Positions 10,791-21,010 of a stretch of 64,000 nt of DNA are shown in pieces; within the stretch, counting starts at the first letter, position 1, and each line of letters begins with the position of its first letter. Origin of the DNA: Diphasiastrum complanatum (lineage: Eukaryota > Streptophyta > Lycopodiopsida > Lycopodiales > Lycopodiaceae); contig CM055104.1 in NCBI GenBank assembly GCA_029204225.1, positions 46,806,451-46,870,450 of the forward strand. Reading direction: 5' to 3'. The notes beneath the pieces are model-generated. The model did not search any database. It saw only the letters and a program-made list of their open reading frames with translations, and had not been told where the DNA came from. Both the position numbers and the translations under genes were made by a program.

Positions 10791-11237
10791 TATGAAACAA
10801 GTGACGAGGAGGATAGTTCGACAAAAATCCCAAGGTTCACAGGCACACTCATGGGGAACCAAGTAACATCATCACAGAAATTAGAGCTGGTAGAGTCTAT
10901 CAAGCCAATGATAGCTGAGAAAGTCAAAAAATTCGGGCCTAGCGCCGTCTGCACGTATAGGACAGATGAGGCAAAGTGCTACCTAGGGTCACGGTCTGTG
11001 CCTTGTGGGGTGCGGGGTGACATATTCGAACTGTATGGGTTAACCATTGATACAGAGATGTTTTTCAAATTTGGGTGTAAAGCACGGGTGGTTAGCTACC
11101 AGTGCGGGATAGTTGTCGATTGTTTAGCTATAAGGGCTATCGACCAGATTTGGTGGGGCGTTACTGAGGCAATGTCATGCTTAATGGTGAAAGCACGGAT
11201 GGTTGGATGGATGTTTCTCCGTGGGCTAATTCTGTGA
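10671..11237 (+). CDS. Unrecognised open frame after the CACTA remnant
   Basis: An open frame of up to 188 codons; the first ATG-dependent stretch of interest starts near 10757. It contains an acidic segment (YETSDEEDSS), then a mixed helical segment and a Cys-rich, Gly/Val-rich tail (GSRSVPCGVRGDIFELYG, VVSYQCGIVVDCL). I recognise no family. It follows the CACTA remnant on the same strand and precedes gypsy gag, so it may be transposon-derived or simply open by chance. No splice or promoter evidence was found. Confidence 0.25.
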   Translation: MWCNSIFPTRKSKQCMRSESHHKRLTHKMHYKRKILVPPGYETSDEEDSSTKIPRFTGTLMGNQVTSSQKLELVESIKPMIAEKVKKFGPSAVCTYRTDEAKCYLGSRSVPCGVRGDIFELYGLTIDTEMFFKFGCKARVVSYQCGIVVDCLAIRAIDQIWWGVTEAMSCLMVKARMVGWMFLRGLIL

Positions 11238-11545
11238 TAGATTTGCATGGGTGTGACTAGGCAAAGATCCTACGTCCGGTCTCAAGGGGGATGTGACTTG
11301 AGAGGGATCCTCTGTGTTTGCTTTGGTTGGTATGTTTGTTTGTTGTGTGCTTGTCCGGACTTGAATAACCCATGATTCCTACTTGGTTCTCAAGTGATTT
11401 GATCATGCTCATTTGAGGAGGAGATACTTTTGTATTGAAGCTGACTTAATAAAGAAGGAAAGAGAGCTGTGGGGCCCAGTGAACAAAGGGGAGAGCTTTC
11501 AAAAGAGAAGGAAAACAAACTAGTGGAAGTGCACCTCTTACCAAG

Positions 11546-13400
11546 ATGGATGATCACCTTGATGAATCGCGAGCATTAATAGATGGGGAAGAGCAAGGCC
11601 GAGAATATGGCTTCCGCTTGCAACGAGATGGCACCAGATCCAAATCGAGAAAGAAAGAGCATATGAATGCCCCAGTGGCACCTCCTCAAAAAGAAATTGG
11701 CGCCCCTTCTGAACCGGCACCAAGAGATGAACCCGTGCTAGAGGCACACCAAGACCTCTTTGATGTGAAGATGCGCCAATACCTATCCAGTGCAATGGCA
11801 GCTATGCTTAGTGAGGTAAAGAAAGATAGAGAAATAGAAAGGAAAGAATGGCAAGCATCCATGCAAGCCACAAACCACAGTCAATTTGACCTCGCTAGAG
11901 AACTGAGAGACGGGCTAACACAGCTCGAAGCCAGGTTTGAGGAGCTGGAGACCACAAGAGAGAATGCAGGGATGCCTCCTCCACTTAGACCAAGAGATAC
12001 TCCGGTGTGAAACACAGAAGGCCCAAAGAAGACTGCTAAAGTAAAAGCACCGTCTACTTTCAAAGGGGAGCGGGATGTTCGAGTTGTGGAGGATTGGATA
12101 TTTCACATGGACCATTACTTCCGCTTGATGAATACCCCTGAGAAGAAGAGAGAGCAGACTTGGCGTTAGCATATTTTGAGAGTTACACAACAAATTGGTA
12201 CCGAGTGGCAGGGATGCAATTCCGGACATGGGATGCATTCAAAAATGCGCTACAAGAGGAGTTCATACCCAAAGATTTACACATGAGGTTGAGGGCTGAA
12301 TTATCAGGACTCAAGCAAAAAGGTTCGCTACGAGAGTACCTAAACAAATTCAGACAGAGCATGTGGGTAATTGAAGATATGTCGAAAGCCGACAAGACCT
12401 ACTACCTCTTGTCTAGAATGCAGACATGGACCCGACGAGCAATAGACAGCTACATGCCCAACGACTTTAACTCAACTATTTGGGCGGTTGAAATGGTTTG
12501 CGATTATGAGATCACGCTGGCACCAACTGCTCCCTCAACGACAACAAAGGTACTCAGTGGATCCAGACCGAGTCCAAGCTTCTTTCCAAGTTGGGACTCA
12601 ACTTCAAATGGTAACCAAGCCTTAGGTAGCATGAATAGATTCCCAGCAAGAACAGGGTTCGGCAACCAAGGCAACAGCGGAGGGAATACCTTCCAGAGAA
12701 GGAGCAGCTTTGGCCCTGCAACTAGTCATAGCAATAGCTCACCAACAGTGGGCAGTTTCCTACGTTGTTAATTGTCAACAGCAAGATCACTCTTGGAGGT
12801 CGTGCCCCAAGCCATTGAATAAACAAATCATGGCGGCGACCAAAGTGTTTGATAAGATGGAAAGAGAGATGTCTGATCAAGTGGACTGTGAACAAGATGA
12901 TGAAGAAGACCCAAAACTGGATTTGACGAAGTCCGACCTGAATGCCCTACAACAAATAGGGGCACTTGCGGCTTATCGGGGACATCTTATGGTGACTCCT
13001 ACAAAAGGATCAAAGTTGTTGTACCTCAAAGGCTGCATCCAAGGCAAGACCATTCACTTCATGGTGGATCTGGGAGCATCACATAACTACTAGTCAGAAA
13101 GTTTGGTAGAGGAACTGGGCATTCAATGTGAAGAAAATGCGACCCCTATCTGTGTGGAGACCGACAAAGGCACAATGACAACTTGTAGATTGGCAACCAC
13201 TTTGCCAATCTCATTGGGAACTTGGAAAAATCGATAATGTTCATAGTCTTGAAAATGACTACTTTTGACACCATCCTAGGACTAAGCTGGTTTAACGAAC
13301 ATGTGGTGGCCTTCTTGGCATAGGGGGTTAATCTTGTGTTGTTATATAATGGAAGAAAACCTTGTGTCATCAGAGCTGTGCTAGGAGATCAACTAGAGAT
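11546..13400 (+). pseudogene. Ty3/gypsy gag-protease remnant
   Basis: The first frame (11546-12010) gives a charged Gag N-terminus with a likely coiled coil (DLARELRDGLTQLEARFEEL). After a stop it continues with FKGERDVRVVEDWIFHMDHYF and then 12160-12771 with a retrotransposon Gag domain (TWDAFKNALQEEFIP, LREYLNKFRQSM). A degenerate zinc knuckle (C-QQQDHSWRS-CPKP) and a retropepsin-like active site (FMVDLGASHNY, with DLG where D-S/T-G is usual) follow to about 13093. The protease then runs on in broken frames (TFDTILGLSWF) to about 13400. No RT, RNase H or integrase follows, so the copy is truncated or non-autonomous. Confidence 0.75.
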
Positions 13401-14565
13401 GAATGATACAACTGAAGCTGAGCCAGTGATCCCTTCAAACCTCATTCACCTCTTCAATGAAAGAGAACCAGCAGAAAACAATGAGGCGACACAAACTCAA
13501 TAGGGGCCACCAGTACCTGCAGCGTCCACATCAAAGATGGATTCGAGTGTCAATCCCGAGCTCAAGGAGCTCACCTTGTGCGACCAATAGAAAATCTAGA
13601 GTCCCAGGGGACTCATTCAGATGCGCTACAAATGGCATATCTTAGGGTCAATGGAGCCCAGGTACCTTTTCTTTTCTAAAAACAAACGGCATATCTTAGG
13701 CTCAATAAAGCAGGCTACCAGTTTTTATGGGGCCTAAAGTACTTTAAATTATGTTGCAACTTTACACAGGTTTTATGTAAGTGAACTAGATCTACACTTT
13801 TCTTGTGCTAAGTGCAAAAGTGATTTCTTATTTTCTAGAGGTTTGCCTTTTCCTTGGATGGTGAATCAAGCCCGTGCGCTTGTAATTGTGAATAAAGTTC
13901 GGCTGGTGAATCAAGCCCGTGCTGTGAGTCTTAAGTTCTAGTTTGGCCCTCATGAGGACATCAGCTTTCTCAAACGAGAGGAGGATGTTGTAAAGCTGAC
14001 TCGGGTGCACCCAATGTGCCCTGTAAGACTCTAAGGGGTGACGCTCCCTATGGTCCGATAGCAAGTTAGAAAGTCAAGGACTGAGCCTCCGACCTGTGGT
14101 GAGCCAGTCAAGTAGTCACAAAGTCATGAGCTAGCTCTGGAGCTCGAGTCATGGCCTAGTGAGGAGTCAAGTTGATTCTGTCGTCGAGACGGCTCTCAAG
14201 ACCCATGTCCGGGAGCTAGACTGATTTTGCCAGGCTTGCCAAGCTTAATCAGCAAAATAAAACTAAGTCCAGAAAAACGTGCTTACCAGAAAGCACTATA
14301 TTCCAAAACAGAAGGGTGCAATACGTAAAAAGGAATTGTGTGCTGAATGGACGGTATGATGTTTGGATAGTAAATATAGATGATGTTGCTATGAATCGAC
14401 TCATCGTTCAAGTAAGGGGAGTGACGTTTTTCGTATGAAATTGAATTCACCCTATGATAGATTTCTTGCTGCTAGTTTCACCAAGATATCTATCTTAAAA
14501 TCATAATCTAAGATTTACATTATGAAGCATGACATAGAGTTGGAAATATTAACTATCATAGGTGG
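13400..14565. other. Gene-free interval
   Basis: Beyond the gypsy protease only broken frames occur. A short direct repeat, GGTGAATCAAGCCCGTGC, appears at about 13859 and again at about 13903. Otherwise I see nothing identifiable before the solo LTR. Confidence 0.4.
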
Positions 14566-14570
14566 ATGCT

Positions 14571-15701
14571 TGTTTACAGATTGCAGCCGAATCTGTGAAC
14601 ACGATACTTGGTTCTTCTTATTCTTTGTTACTTCTGTTGGTTACAGTTCTTACAGTTAAATCTTCTTGTGTAGAACGGTTTTCAGGCAGAAGTATTTCTC
14701 AGATTACAACGTGTATCCCCAGCCTGTCAGTGGGGATGAAACGGTTGCATCACTTAGCTATATGCATTTACAAGCCATGCAACCAATCCTAGCTCAATCT
14801 TAGATCAACATTCTAAATAGGGAGCAAATCTACAATCTATCTACCAAACCATCTTAGGAAATCAGGAAATAATGCAATGACAAGATTAAGCTACTCATCA
14901 AGAAACAAGAAACAAGAAACAAGAAAACTAACTTCTTAATAGCATTTTAGCTTCCCAAGAATCAAAAAACATCCATTTCTTGATGCTTGGAATACCCAAG
15001 AACAATCAAGGATAGGATTGTTAGTGAATATGCAAATCAGATCCACAATCTCAGCCTTTATAGTTTACCTGCATGCTGAAACTACAAAATCAAGAAACAA
15101 GAAAGCTAATCCACATCTACATTCCACAAAGCAAGAAAGTAAGCAAGAGATCTAATTAATTCACAATCACAAAGGAAATCAAAACATGCTCATAGAAATT
15201 TCACTCAAGAAGATTGCCATGAACAAGAAGCTTCACAATTGCCAAGAACTCGTGAAAGATCTTCTTTATTCAATCAAGAGGAATGACAATACAATCAAAG
15301 CTCCCTCACAAGAGAGGGGGGCCCTTAAATAAGTAAGAGGGCTGCCCATGTGGAGCCCAAGTGGCAATTCCACTAACTTAGAAATTACAAGTGGAAAAAG
15401 CCCTTCCACTAGAAATCACCATCAAAAGGTGGCTCACTCTAAATTATTTAAGGGGGTCTACACTTATTTACATTGCCTAGAAAACATTACTAGCTCCTAC
15501 ATGGTCATTCCTTCTCTGGGATACACTATGTAGGCTCACATAGAAAATAACTGTCATCCTAGCTAGTAATCCTCAGCTCTCATGCTCGGCTCTTAGCTTC
15601 TTCTGCTCTCCTCCTTCTGAGACCTCCTCGGTCATGGGTGAGAGATACTCTGTGTCTTCAGCTTGGCTCGGCATCTGGGGATTCTCTGGAATCCGCTAAC
15701 A
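14571..15701 (-). repeat. Solo LTR, 1131 bp, with perfect 5-bp target duplication
   Basis: The unit begins TGTTTACAGATT and ends CCGCTAACA (TG...CA). It is flanked by the identical pentamer ATGCT at 14566-14570 and 15702-15706. It aligns along its length with the LTR at 35571-36724, sharing blocks such as CCCATGTGG, GTGGCAATTCCACTAA/CATT and CATCAAAAGGTG. That second copy has a primer site on its left, so the element orientation is minus. No internal sequence adjoins this copy. The structure is that left by recombination between the two LTRs of one inserted element. Confidence 0.9.
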
Positions 15702-15706
15702 ATGCT

Positions 15707-16530
15707 TGAACTGAAAATTCGAGTATGAGAATCTGGTGTGCAAATTTCAATTGCTAGCTATCACAAGAACTGAGCGAGCTTAGTAGGAAGTCACTCGTAA
15801 AGGAAATCTTTAGTTTTCAAATTGTTGTATCACTGTGTTATGAACTAAAGAATTAACCGACCATCTTGAAACACAGAGGTGGTTCTAATACCTGGCGAGG
15901 GTGAAACACACCTCCCGATTTAGGAAAGAACGTATTTTTGCAGTGAAGATTTTGCATTTAGAACACCCCACCCAAGTCACCCATTGAAACACATGGGCCT
16001 TGGGAGGCGAACACTCGACCACCTAACTCCCAAGGTGTGTCGATCCCATGAGCATGGAAAGAACAATAGAAAATCGCAAAGTCGCAAATTTTCAAAAAGT
16101 TTAATGTTAATGGTTTGAATATTTCTTAAATTATATACCAAACTTGCCATTAACAATACGAAGATTGACCCTTGACAAAATTTATCTGGAACAAACTGGA
16201 AATCATACCGAACTTATGATACGTTGGGCCTAGTACGCGATACTCATAAGGCCAAAACCAGTGAGAAAAATATATTTGGTGTCCCATGTGTATGAAAACG
16301 TTACTAAAAATCTCACTTTTTGGGGTCTACTTTAAGAATCAGCATCAAAATCTTTATGTCGGCTCCCCCATGCAGTAATGTGACGTAAGCTATGATTCAA
16401 GCCATACACTATATTTCAACTGACAAGACTATGAGGGTTATACCTTAAGCTTCAAAAACTTCCCCCTAATACTACAAAAGGCGTTCTAACCAATGATAGG
16501 CCTAAAAATTTAACGACTGTTAAAACAAAG
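15707..16530. other. Gene-free interval
   Basis: No coding domain, LTR boundary or notable repeat was found between the solo LTR duplication and the following microsatellite. Confidence 0.4.
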
Positions 16531-16536
16531 TTGGGT

Positions 16537-16642
<106 letters not shown>

Positions 16643-16689
16643 TCTTTCACTTTTCAATCTCCAATCTCTCTTTCTCTCCCACACACTCT

Positions 16690-17588
16690 TTCATATCTCC
16701 TTTTCATTTTTATGAAACCAAGTTTACACTTGGAAAAGAGTTCAAGCTTGGAAAAATTCACTACATACTAGGATTAGATATTGACTTTCTTAAAGATAAA
16801 GCTTTTGTATCTCAATCCAAGTATGCTCTTTCAATGTTAAAAAAGTTCAATATGTTAGATTGTAAGAGTATAGAAACTCCTATGGAGCAAAATGTAAAAG
16901 ACCCTAACAAAGGTGATGAAAGATCCTTCGTGGACATCACACTTTTTAGGAGTCTTATAGGCTCCTTAATTTGGCTCACAATAACTAGACCTGACATAAG
17001 CTTTAGTGTTCATAAGTTGAGCCAGGCTATGCAGAGAGTGCTTAGATATATACCTTCAACTTTTGATTATGGTTTATTGTATAAAAGTGAAGATCTTTCT
17101 ATTGTTGGTTATTCTGACTCGGATTTTGCAAGTGATAGAGAAGATCGAAAATCTACAAGTGCTTATGTCATATATCTTGGAGGAAACTTGATATCTTGGC
17201 TTCCAAAAAGCAAGATACTGTATCACTCTCATCTTCTGAAGCTGAGTATAAGGCACTCACTACAACAACAAAGGAAGTGCTTTGGATCAAGTGGTTGCTA
17301 GTGGAGCTAAAGATAATCATGGAAGAAGATCTACCTATGATCATGTGTAACAACATTTCAGCCCAAACCCTTGCCAACAAGCCAATATTCCATGCAAGGA
17401 GCAAACATATTGAAGTTGCACATCACTTCGTGAGAGAGAAGCTCATTGGAGGGGAAATCTACTTGGAGCACATCAACACGTCATCTTGTATTGCTGATAT
17501 GCTCACCAAGCCTTTGAGCAAGAGTTCCTTCATCAAGCATAGAGCCAATCTTGGAATAATACCAAGATCCATATTCAAGTCAATATAG
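16690..17588 (+). pseudogene. Copia fragment K: end of RT and RNase H
   Basis: The frame enters at KIHYILGLDIDFLKDKAFVSQSKYA (end of the RT palm/thumb), then runs DCKSIETPM, SLIGSLIWLTITRPDISFSVHKLSQ, a small internal deletion, and RVLRYIPSTFDYGL. RNase H follows with GYSDSDFASD and a frameshift near 17200. In the next frame it continues with SSSEAEYKALTTTTKEVLWIKWLL, then HARSKHIEVAHHFVREKL and IADMLTKPLS, stopping at 17588. Gag, protease, integrase and the RT N-terminal half are missing. Confidence 0.9.
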
Positions 17589-17595
17589 ATTGTTT

Positions 17596-17690
17596 TTGGG
17601 AGGAGTGTTGAAATGGAAAAATAATCCATCTTGACTTTAGGCTTGCTACAAATATTGTACCATGCAAGTATGTTGTTCATAAATGCAAAT
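17596..17690 (+). repeat. Polypurine tract and start of 3' LTR of fragment K
   Basis: TTGGGAGGAG at about 17596-17605 is followed by TGTTGAAATGG at 17606, the usual polypurine tract then TG LTR start after a copia RNase H end. The LTR runs only about 100 bp before element D gag sequence begins, so it is truncated. Confidence 0.6.
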
Positions 17691-17699
17691 GCCAAGTTT

Positions 17700-17864
17700 G
17701 GCCTAGATAAGATAAGGCTCTCTTCACGAAAGGAAAGAAAAAAAACAAGAACAAGCCAAGATTCAAGAAGACGAAGTTCTCAAATCAGCAATCTTCTTCA
17801 TGCGATCACTGCCACAAACCAGGCCATATGGCCAACAAATACTGGTTCAATCCAGCAATACCTT
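17700..17864 (+). pseudogene. Copia element D gag end, first zinc knuckle (left of insertion)
   Basis: The frame KALFTKGKKKNKNKPRFKK leads to a zinc knuckle CDHCHKPGHMANKY, in which the last Cys is Tyr, then WFNPAIP. At 17865 the complete copia element C interrupts it. The same reading frame resumes at 23241 after one copy of the duplicated pentamer, where a second CCHC knuckle follows. Tandem knuckles are common in this type of copia Gag. D is therefore the older host of C. Confidence 0.85.
17860..17864. repeat. Target site duplication ACCTT (left copy) of element C
   Basis: ACCTT at 17860-17864 immediately precedes the 5' LTR. The identical pentamer follows the 3' LTR at 23236-23240. A 5-bp direct duplication is the copia integrase signature. 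Confidence 0.93.
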
Positions 17865-18129
17865 TGTTATAAATCAATGATAAACTTCATTGTTATTGTT
17901 TACGATGTACATTAGTGTTGACAACTGTTACCAGCTGTAATTAGCCGTAGGCTAGTCTATTAGTCTATTCGTAGGTTTTTTCTCTCTATCAGGGTTTAGG
18001 GTTTATATGTACATTTTATACTCAATATGAAGGTAGTGTGATAGAGTGATATTGTGTGTTCTTCTTCCGTCTCCCTACTTGGTGATTGTTTATGGTGAAT
18101 GCTTGATGTTGCATTTCTGATTGTTGACA
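17865..18129 (+). repeat. 5' LTR of element C
   Basis: Begins TGTTATAAATC and ends GATTGTTGACA, followed directly by the primer-binding site. It is 265 bp long, the same as the 3' LTR. Confidence 0.95.
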
Positions 18130-18141
18130 TGGTATCAGAGC
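18130..18141 (+). promoter_or_regulatory. Primer-binding site of element C
   Basis: TGGTATCAGAGC, complementary to the 3' end of plant initiator Met tRNA, starts at the first base after the LTR. Confidence 0.95.
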
Positions 18142-18674
18142 TATGATAGTCCTGCATGCTTGATCAATGGATACAGCTTGTCACAGGCTTCGCAACGAAG
18201 TGAGAAAGTCCTTCATAGGAGGTGAAAGCTTGGAGAGACAAAAACAGCTGGAAGAAATTCTTCTTGAAGTATTTTGCAGGTTTTGGAACTCATAGTTATT
18301 AGTGGAAAATGAAGACACAATCCTAGAGGCATCAAAAAGGCCAGGGCAGCATCAGACAGATTGAAAATCTGTTGAGTGGAAAAAGTTTTACAATATTTTT
18401 TTGTAGTCTTTGTGAAAAGTATCATTTGTCAGAGAGTTGGGCCAAGAAATCTCTCATTTCTTTGTTTGGGGTACTGCAAATCACACCAGATAGTGTCTAG
18501 TACTGCCATTTAGAGCTTTGAGGTTTCATACCTATCACATTACTGATATCTGTTTGTTTGAATGATCACTCGTTTCGAAATCTAAGCAAAGAGGAGGACG
18601 CGTAGCCGCCGTGCCGAAGTACGGAATTTGAAATATTCCCTTTGAAAGTTCTTATATTCTCTCTTTTTTATATT

Positions 18675-18920
18675 CGTACCAATATCGGATCCAAGCGCGC
18701 TAGATGAAGAGAAACCCGAGTAGTCGTACATCTGCGCTCCAGTCCGATATCGCATGTCCGTACCGATATCGGATCCAAGTGCACGAGCTAAAGAGAATTC
18801 TTAGCAGTTGTACATCTGCGCTCTAGTCCAATATCGCATGCTCCAATATCGGATCCACGCTCACAAGTTAAAGAGGATCCTGAGTACTCGTACTTTTGGG
18901 TTCCATTCCGATATCATGTG
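18675..18920 (+). repeat. Three tandem ~83-bp repeats in the leader of element C
   Basis: Units begin at about 18675, 18759 and 18839. Each carries an AATATCGGATCC or GATATCGGATCC block, an AAAGAG/GAAGAG block, a TCGTAC/TTGTAC block and a closing ATATCGCATG or ATATCATGTG. They lie between the primer site and gag, in what would be the untranslated leader. Divergence between units is moderate. Confidence 0.8.
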
Positions 18921-19033
18921 TATAACCGAAAAAAAAAAAATTATTGTACAGTTTTGTGGCGTGATAAAATTTGGAGACTAAGTTGTGTGCTTAGACTGAG
19001 CCATTTTTGTGATCCGGACTTGTCTATCCAGTA

Positions 19034-20090
19034 ATGGCAACCCTAAGTGAGAGTGTCCTCAATGAGTCAGACAAACTGGAAGGAGTTGGCAACTATGCAG
19101 TTTGGAAATTCAAACTGAAGAACATTTTGATGGAAAAGGAGCTATGGGAGATCATGACAGGTGAAGAGACAAGGCCATTGATTGAAGAAGATCAACGGGC
19201 ATTTGACAAGAGAAAACGGAAAGCATAGAATGTCATCAACTTATCAGTTAGAGATGCAATTATTCCCTACATTTCGGATTCAGAAGGACCAAACGAAGCA
19301 TGAAATACGTTGAAGGCATTGTTTGAGACCACAAATACATCTCGAGTGCTAATCCTAAAGACGAAGCTGCACACATTGCGGATGGATGATGGTGCAACTA
19401 TTGCTGATCACCTACTGAAGATCAAAGAGATTCGTGACCAATTAGCAACAGTTGGAGAGCGAGTACAGGATCGTGAGATCGTGCAGTTGACATTGAATAG
19501 TTTGAGTGAGTCACATCAGATGTTTGTGACAAGTTATATAGCCACACGAGAAAATTTTCCAACCTATGAAGAGTTAGGTAGATTGCTTTTGCAGGAAGAA
19601 CAACGTCAAGAGAACTTGAGTCATCGCAACAGGGGATTTGATCAAGCTCTTGCAGTCGAGGGATGTGGTGGCAGATTTGGTCGTGGAAGACACCAATCAA
19701 GAGGTGGAAACTCAAATCGTGGATCATTCCAACAATTTCAAGAACAATCCAATGATGGCCCAAATCGAGGCACTTGGAATCAAGGCCAAGGTCAAGGATG
19801 CGGCTATTTTAGACAAAATAAACCTGGAAATTGTAGGTATTGCAACAAACCTGGCCACTAGGAGCGTGAATGCTTCAAGAAACAGAAGGAGATGGAACAA
19901 AGAAAAGACAAAGGGCAAGTGGGAAATTATGTTGATCAACATCAGTTTGATGATTATTATTATGAAAATAATTATACTGATCAACATCAATACGATGATG
20001 ATCAATATGAAGATGATACAGGTGAGAGCTCAAAATTGTTCATTACAACATTAATGACAAGTAATAAAACCAAGGATACCTAGTAAATTG
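19034..20090 (+). pseudogene. Element C gag
   Basis: Starts MATLSESVLNESDKLEGVGNY, with the NYAVWKFKLKNIL segment diagnostic of copia Gag. It has stops at about 19229 and 19303, resumes LKALFETTNTSRVLILKTKLH, and continues through DREIVQLTLNSL and a Gly/Arg/Asn-rich region to a knuckle CRYCNKPGH that is cut by a stop (19861) before ERECF. An acidic Asp/Tyr/His-rich stretch (QYDDDQYEDD) leads to the protease. At least three stops make it a pseudogene. Confidence 0.9.
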
Positions 20091-21010
20091 ATAGTGGTGC
20101 ATCCAAGCACATGCCTTCAAGGAAAGAGTGGTTTTCAGAACTCAAGGAAACTTACAATGGTGATGAAGTTGGACAAGCAGATGGAAAACTGCTATATGTC
20201 AAAGGAGTTGGAGTGGTACCAGTGAGGTTAGCCAGCGGGAAGATAAAGCGGATAATCAATGTGCAATATGTACCTGGCTTAGCTAACAATTTACTATCTG
20301 TTGGGACGATGGCTGATCAACAACTCAAGTTTGAGTTTGACAACGACAAATGTCTTGTGAAAGACATCAAGAATCACCACAAAGTGATTGCTACAGGAGC
20401 TAGAGTCAACGAGAATCGATAAACGATTCAGTCATATTAGTGCTCAAAGTTTATAGATTCTCAAAAAAGGTAATCTAGTTATAGGATTGTCTGATATTTC
20501 TTTTGAAGGAAAAATTTGTGAAGGTTGCATTTTTGGAAAACAACACAAAGAGAGGTTTCCCAAAATGGAGCAAGGAGAGCCAGTGGCATCCTAGATCTTG
20601 TCCACAGTGGTCTATGTGGACCTATGCAAACTAGATCTCTTAGTGGCTACTATAACTTTATCATCTACATTGATGATTATAGCATATGCATTTGGATTTA
20701 TTTTATAAGCAAGAAATTAGATGCTTTTGCTAAGTTCAAGGAATTCAAGGCATTAGAGCAAACAGGATGTTGCATCAAAACTTTGAGATCTGATGGAGGT
20801 GTGAGTATTTTTCGACCTAATTTAATGATTTCTGCAAATATCAAGGGATCAAGAGGCAGACTACAACACCTTATTCACCACAGCAAAATGGAGTTGCAGA
20901 ACGAAAGAACAGATCTATTGTTGAGATGGCCAGGGCGATGCTCAAAAGCAAGGGTCTGCCAAATACCTTTTGGGAAGAAGCTTGTAGCACACCTATGCAC
21001 ATCCTGAATC
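20075..21010 (+). pseudogene. Element C protease and integrase
   Basis: After two stop codons the protease reads IDSGASKHMPSRKEW with an intact DSG, and continues to VPGLANNLLSVGTMADQ. The pre-integrase region is broken, then ICEGCIFGKQHKERFP appears. Integrase follows with LVHSGLCGPMQT, where the first catalytic Asp of the HSD motif has become Gly. LRSDGGVSI keeps the second Asp. After a frame change the text resumes with NGVAERKN (Glu intact) and MARAMLKSKGLPNTFW. Integration activity would be lost. Confidence 0.88.
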
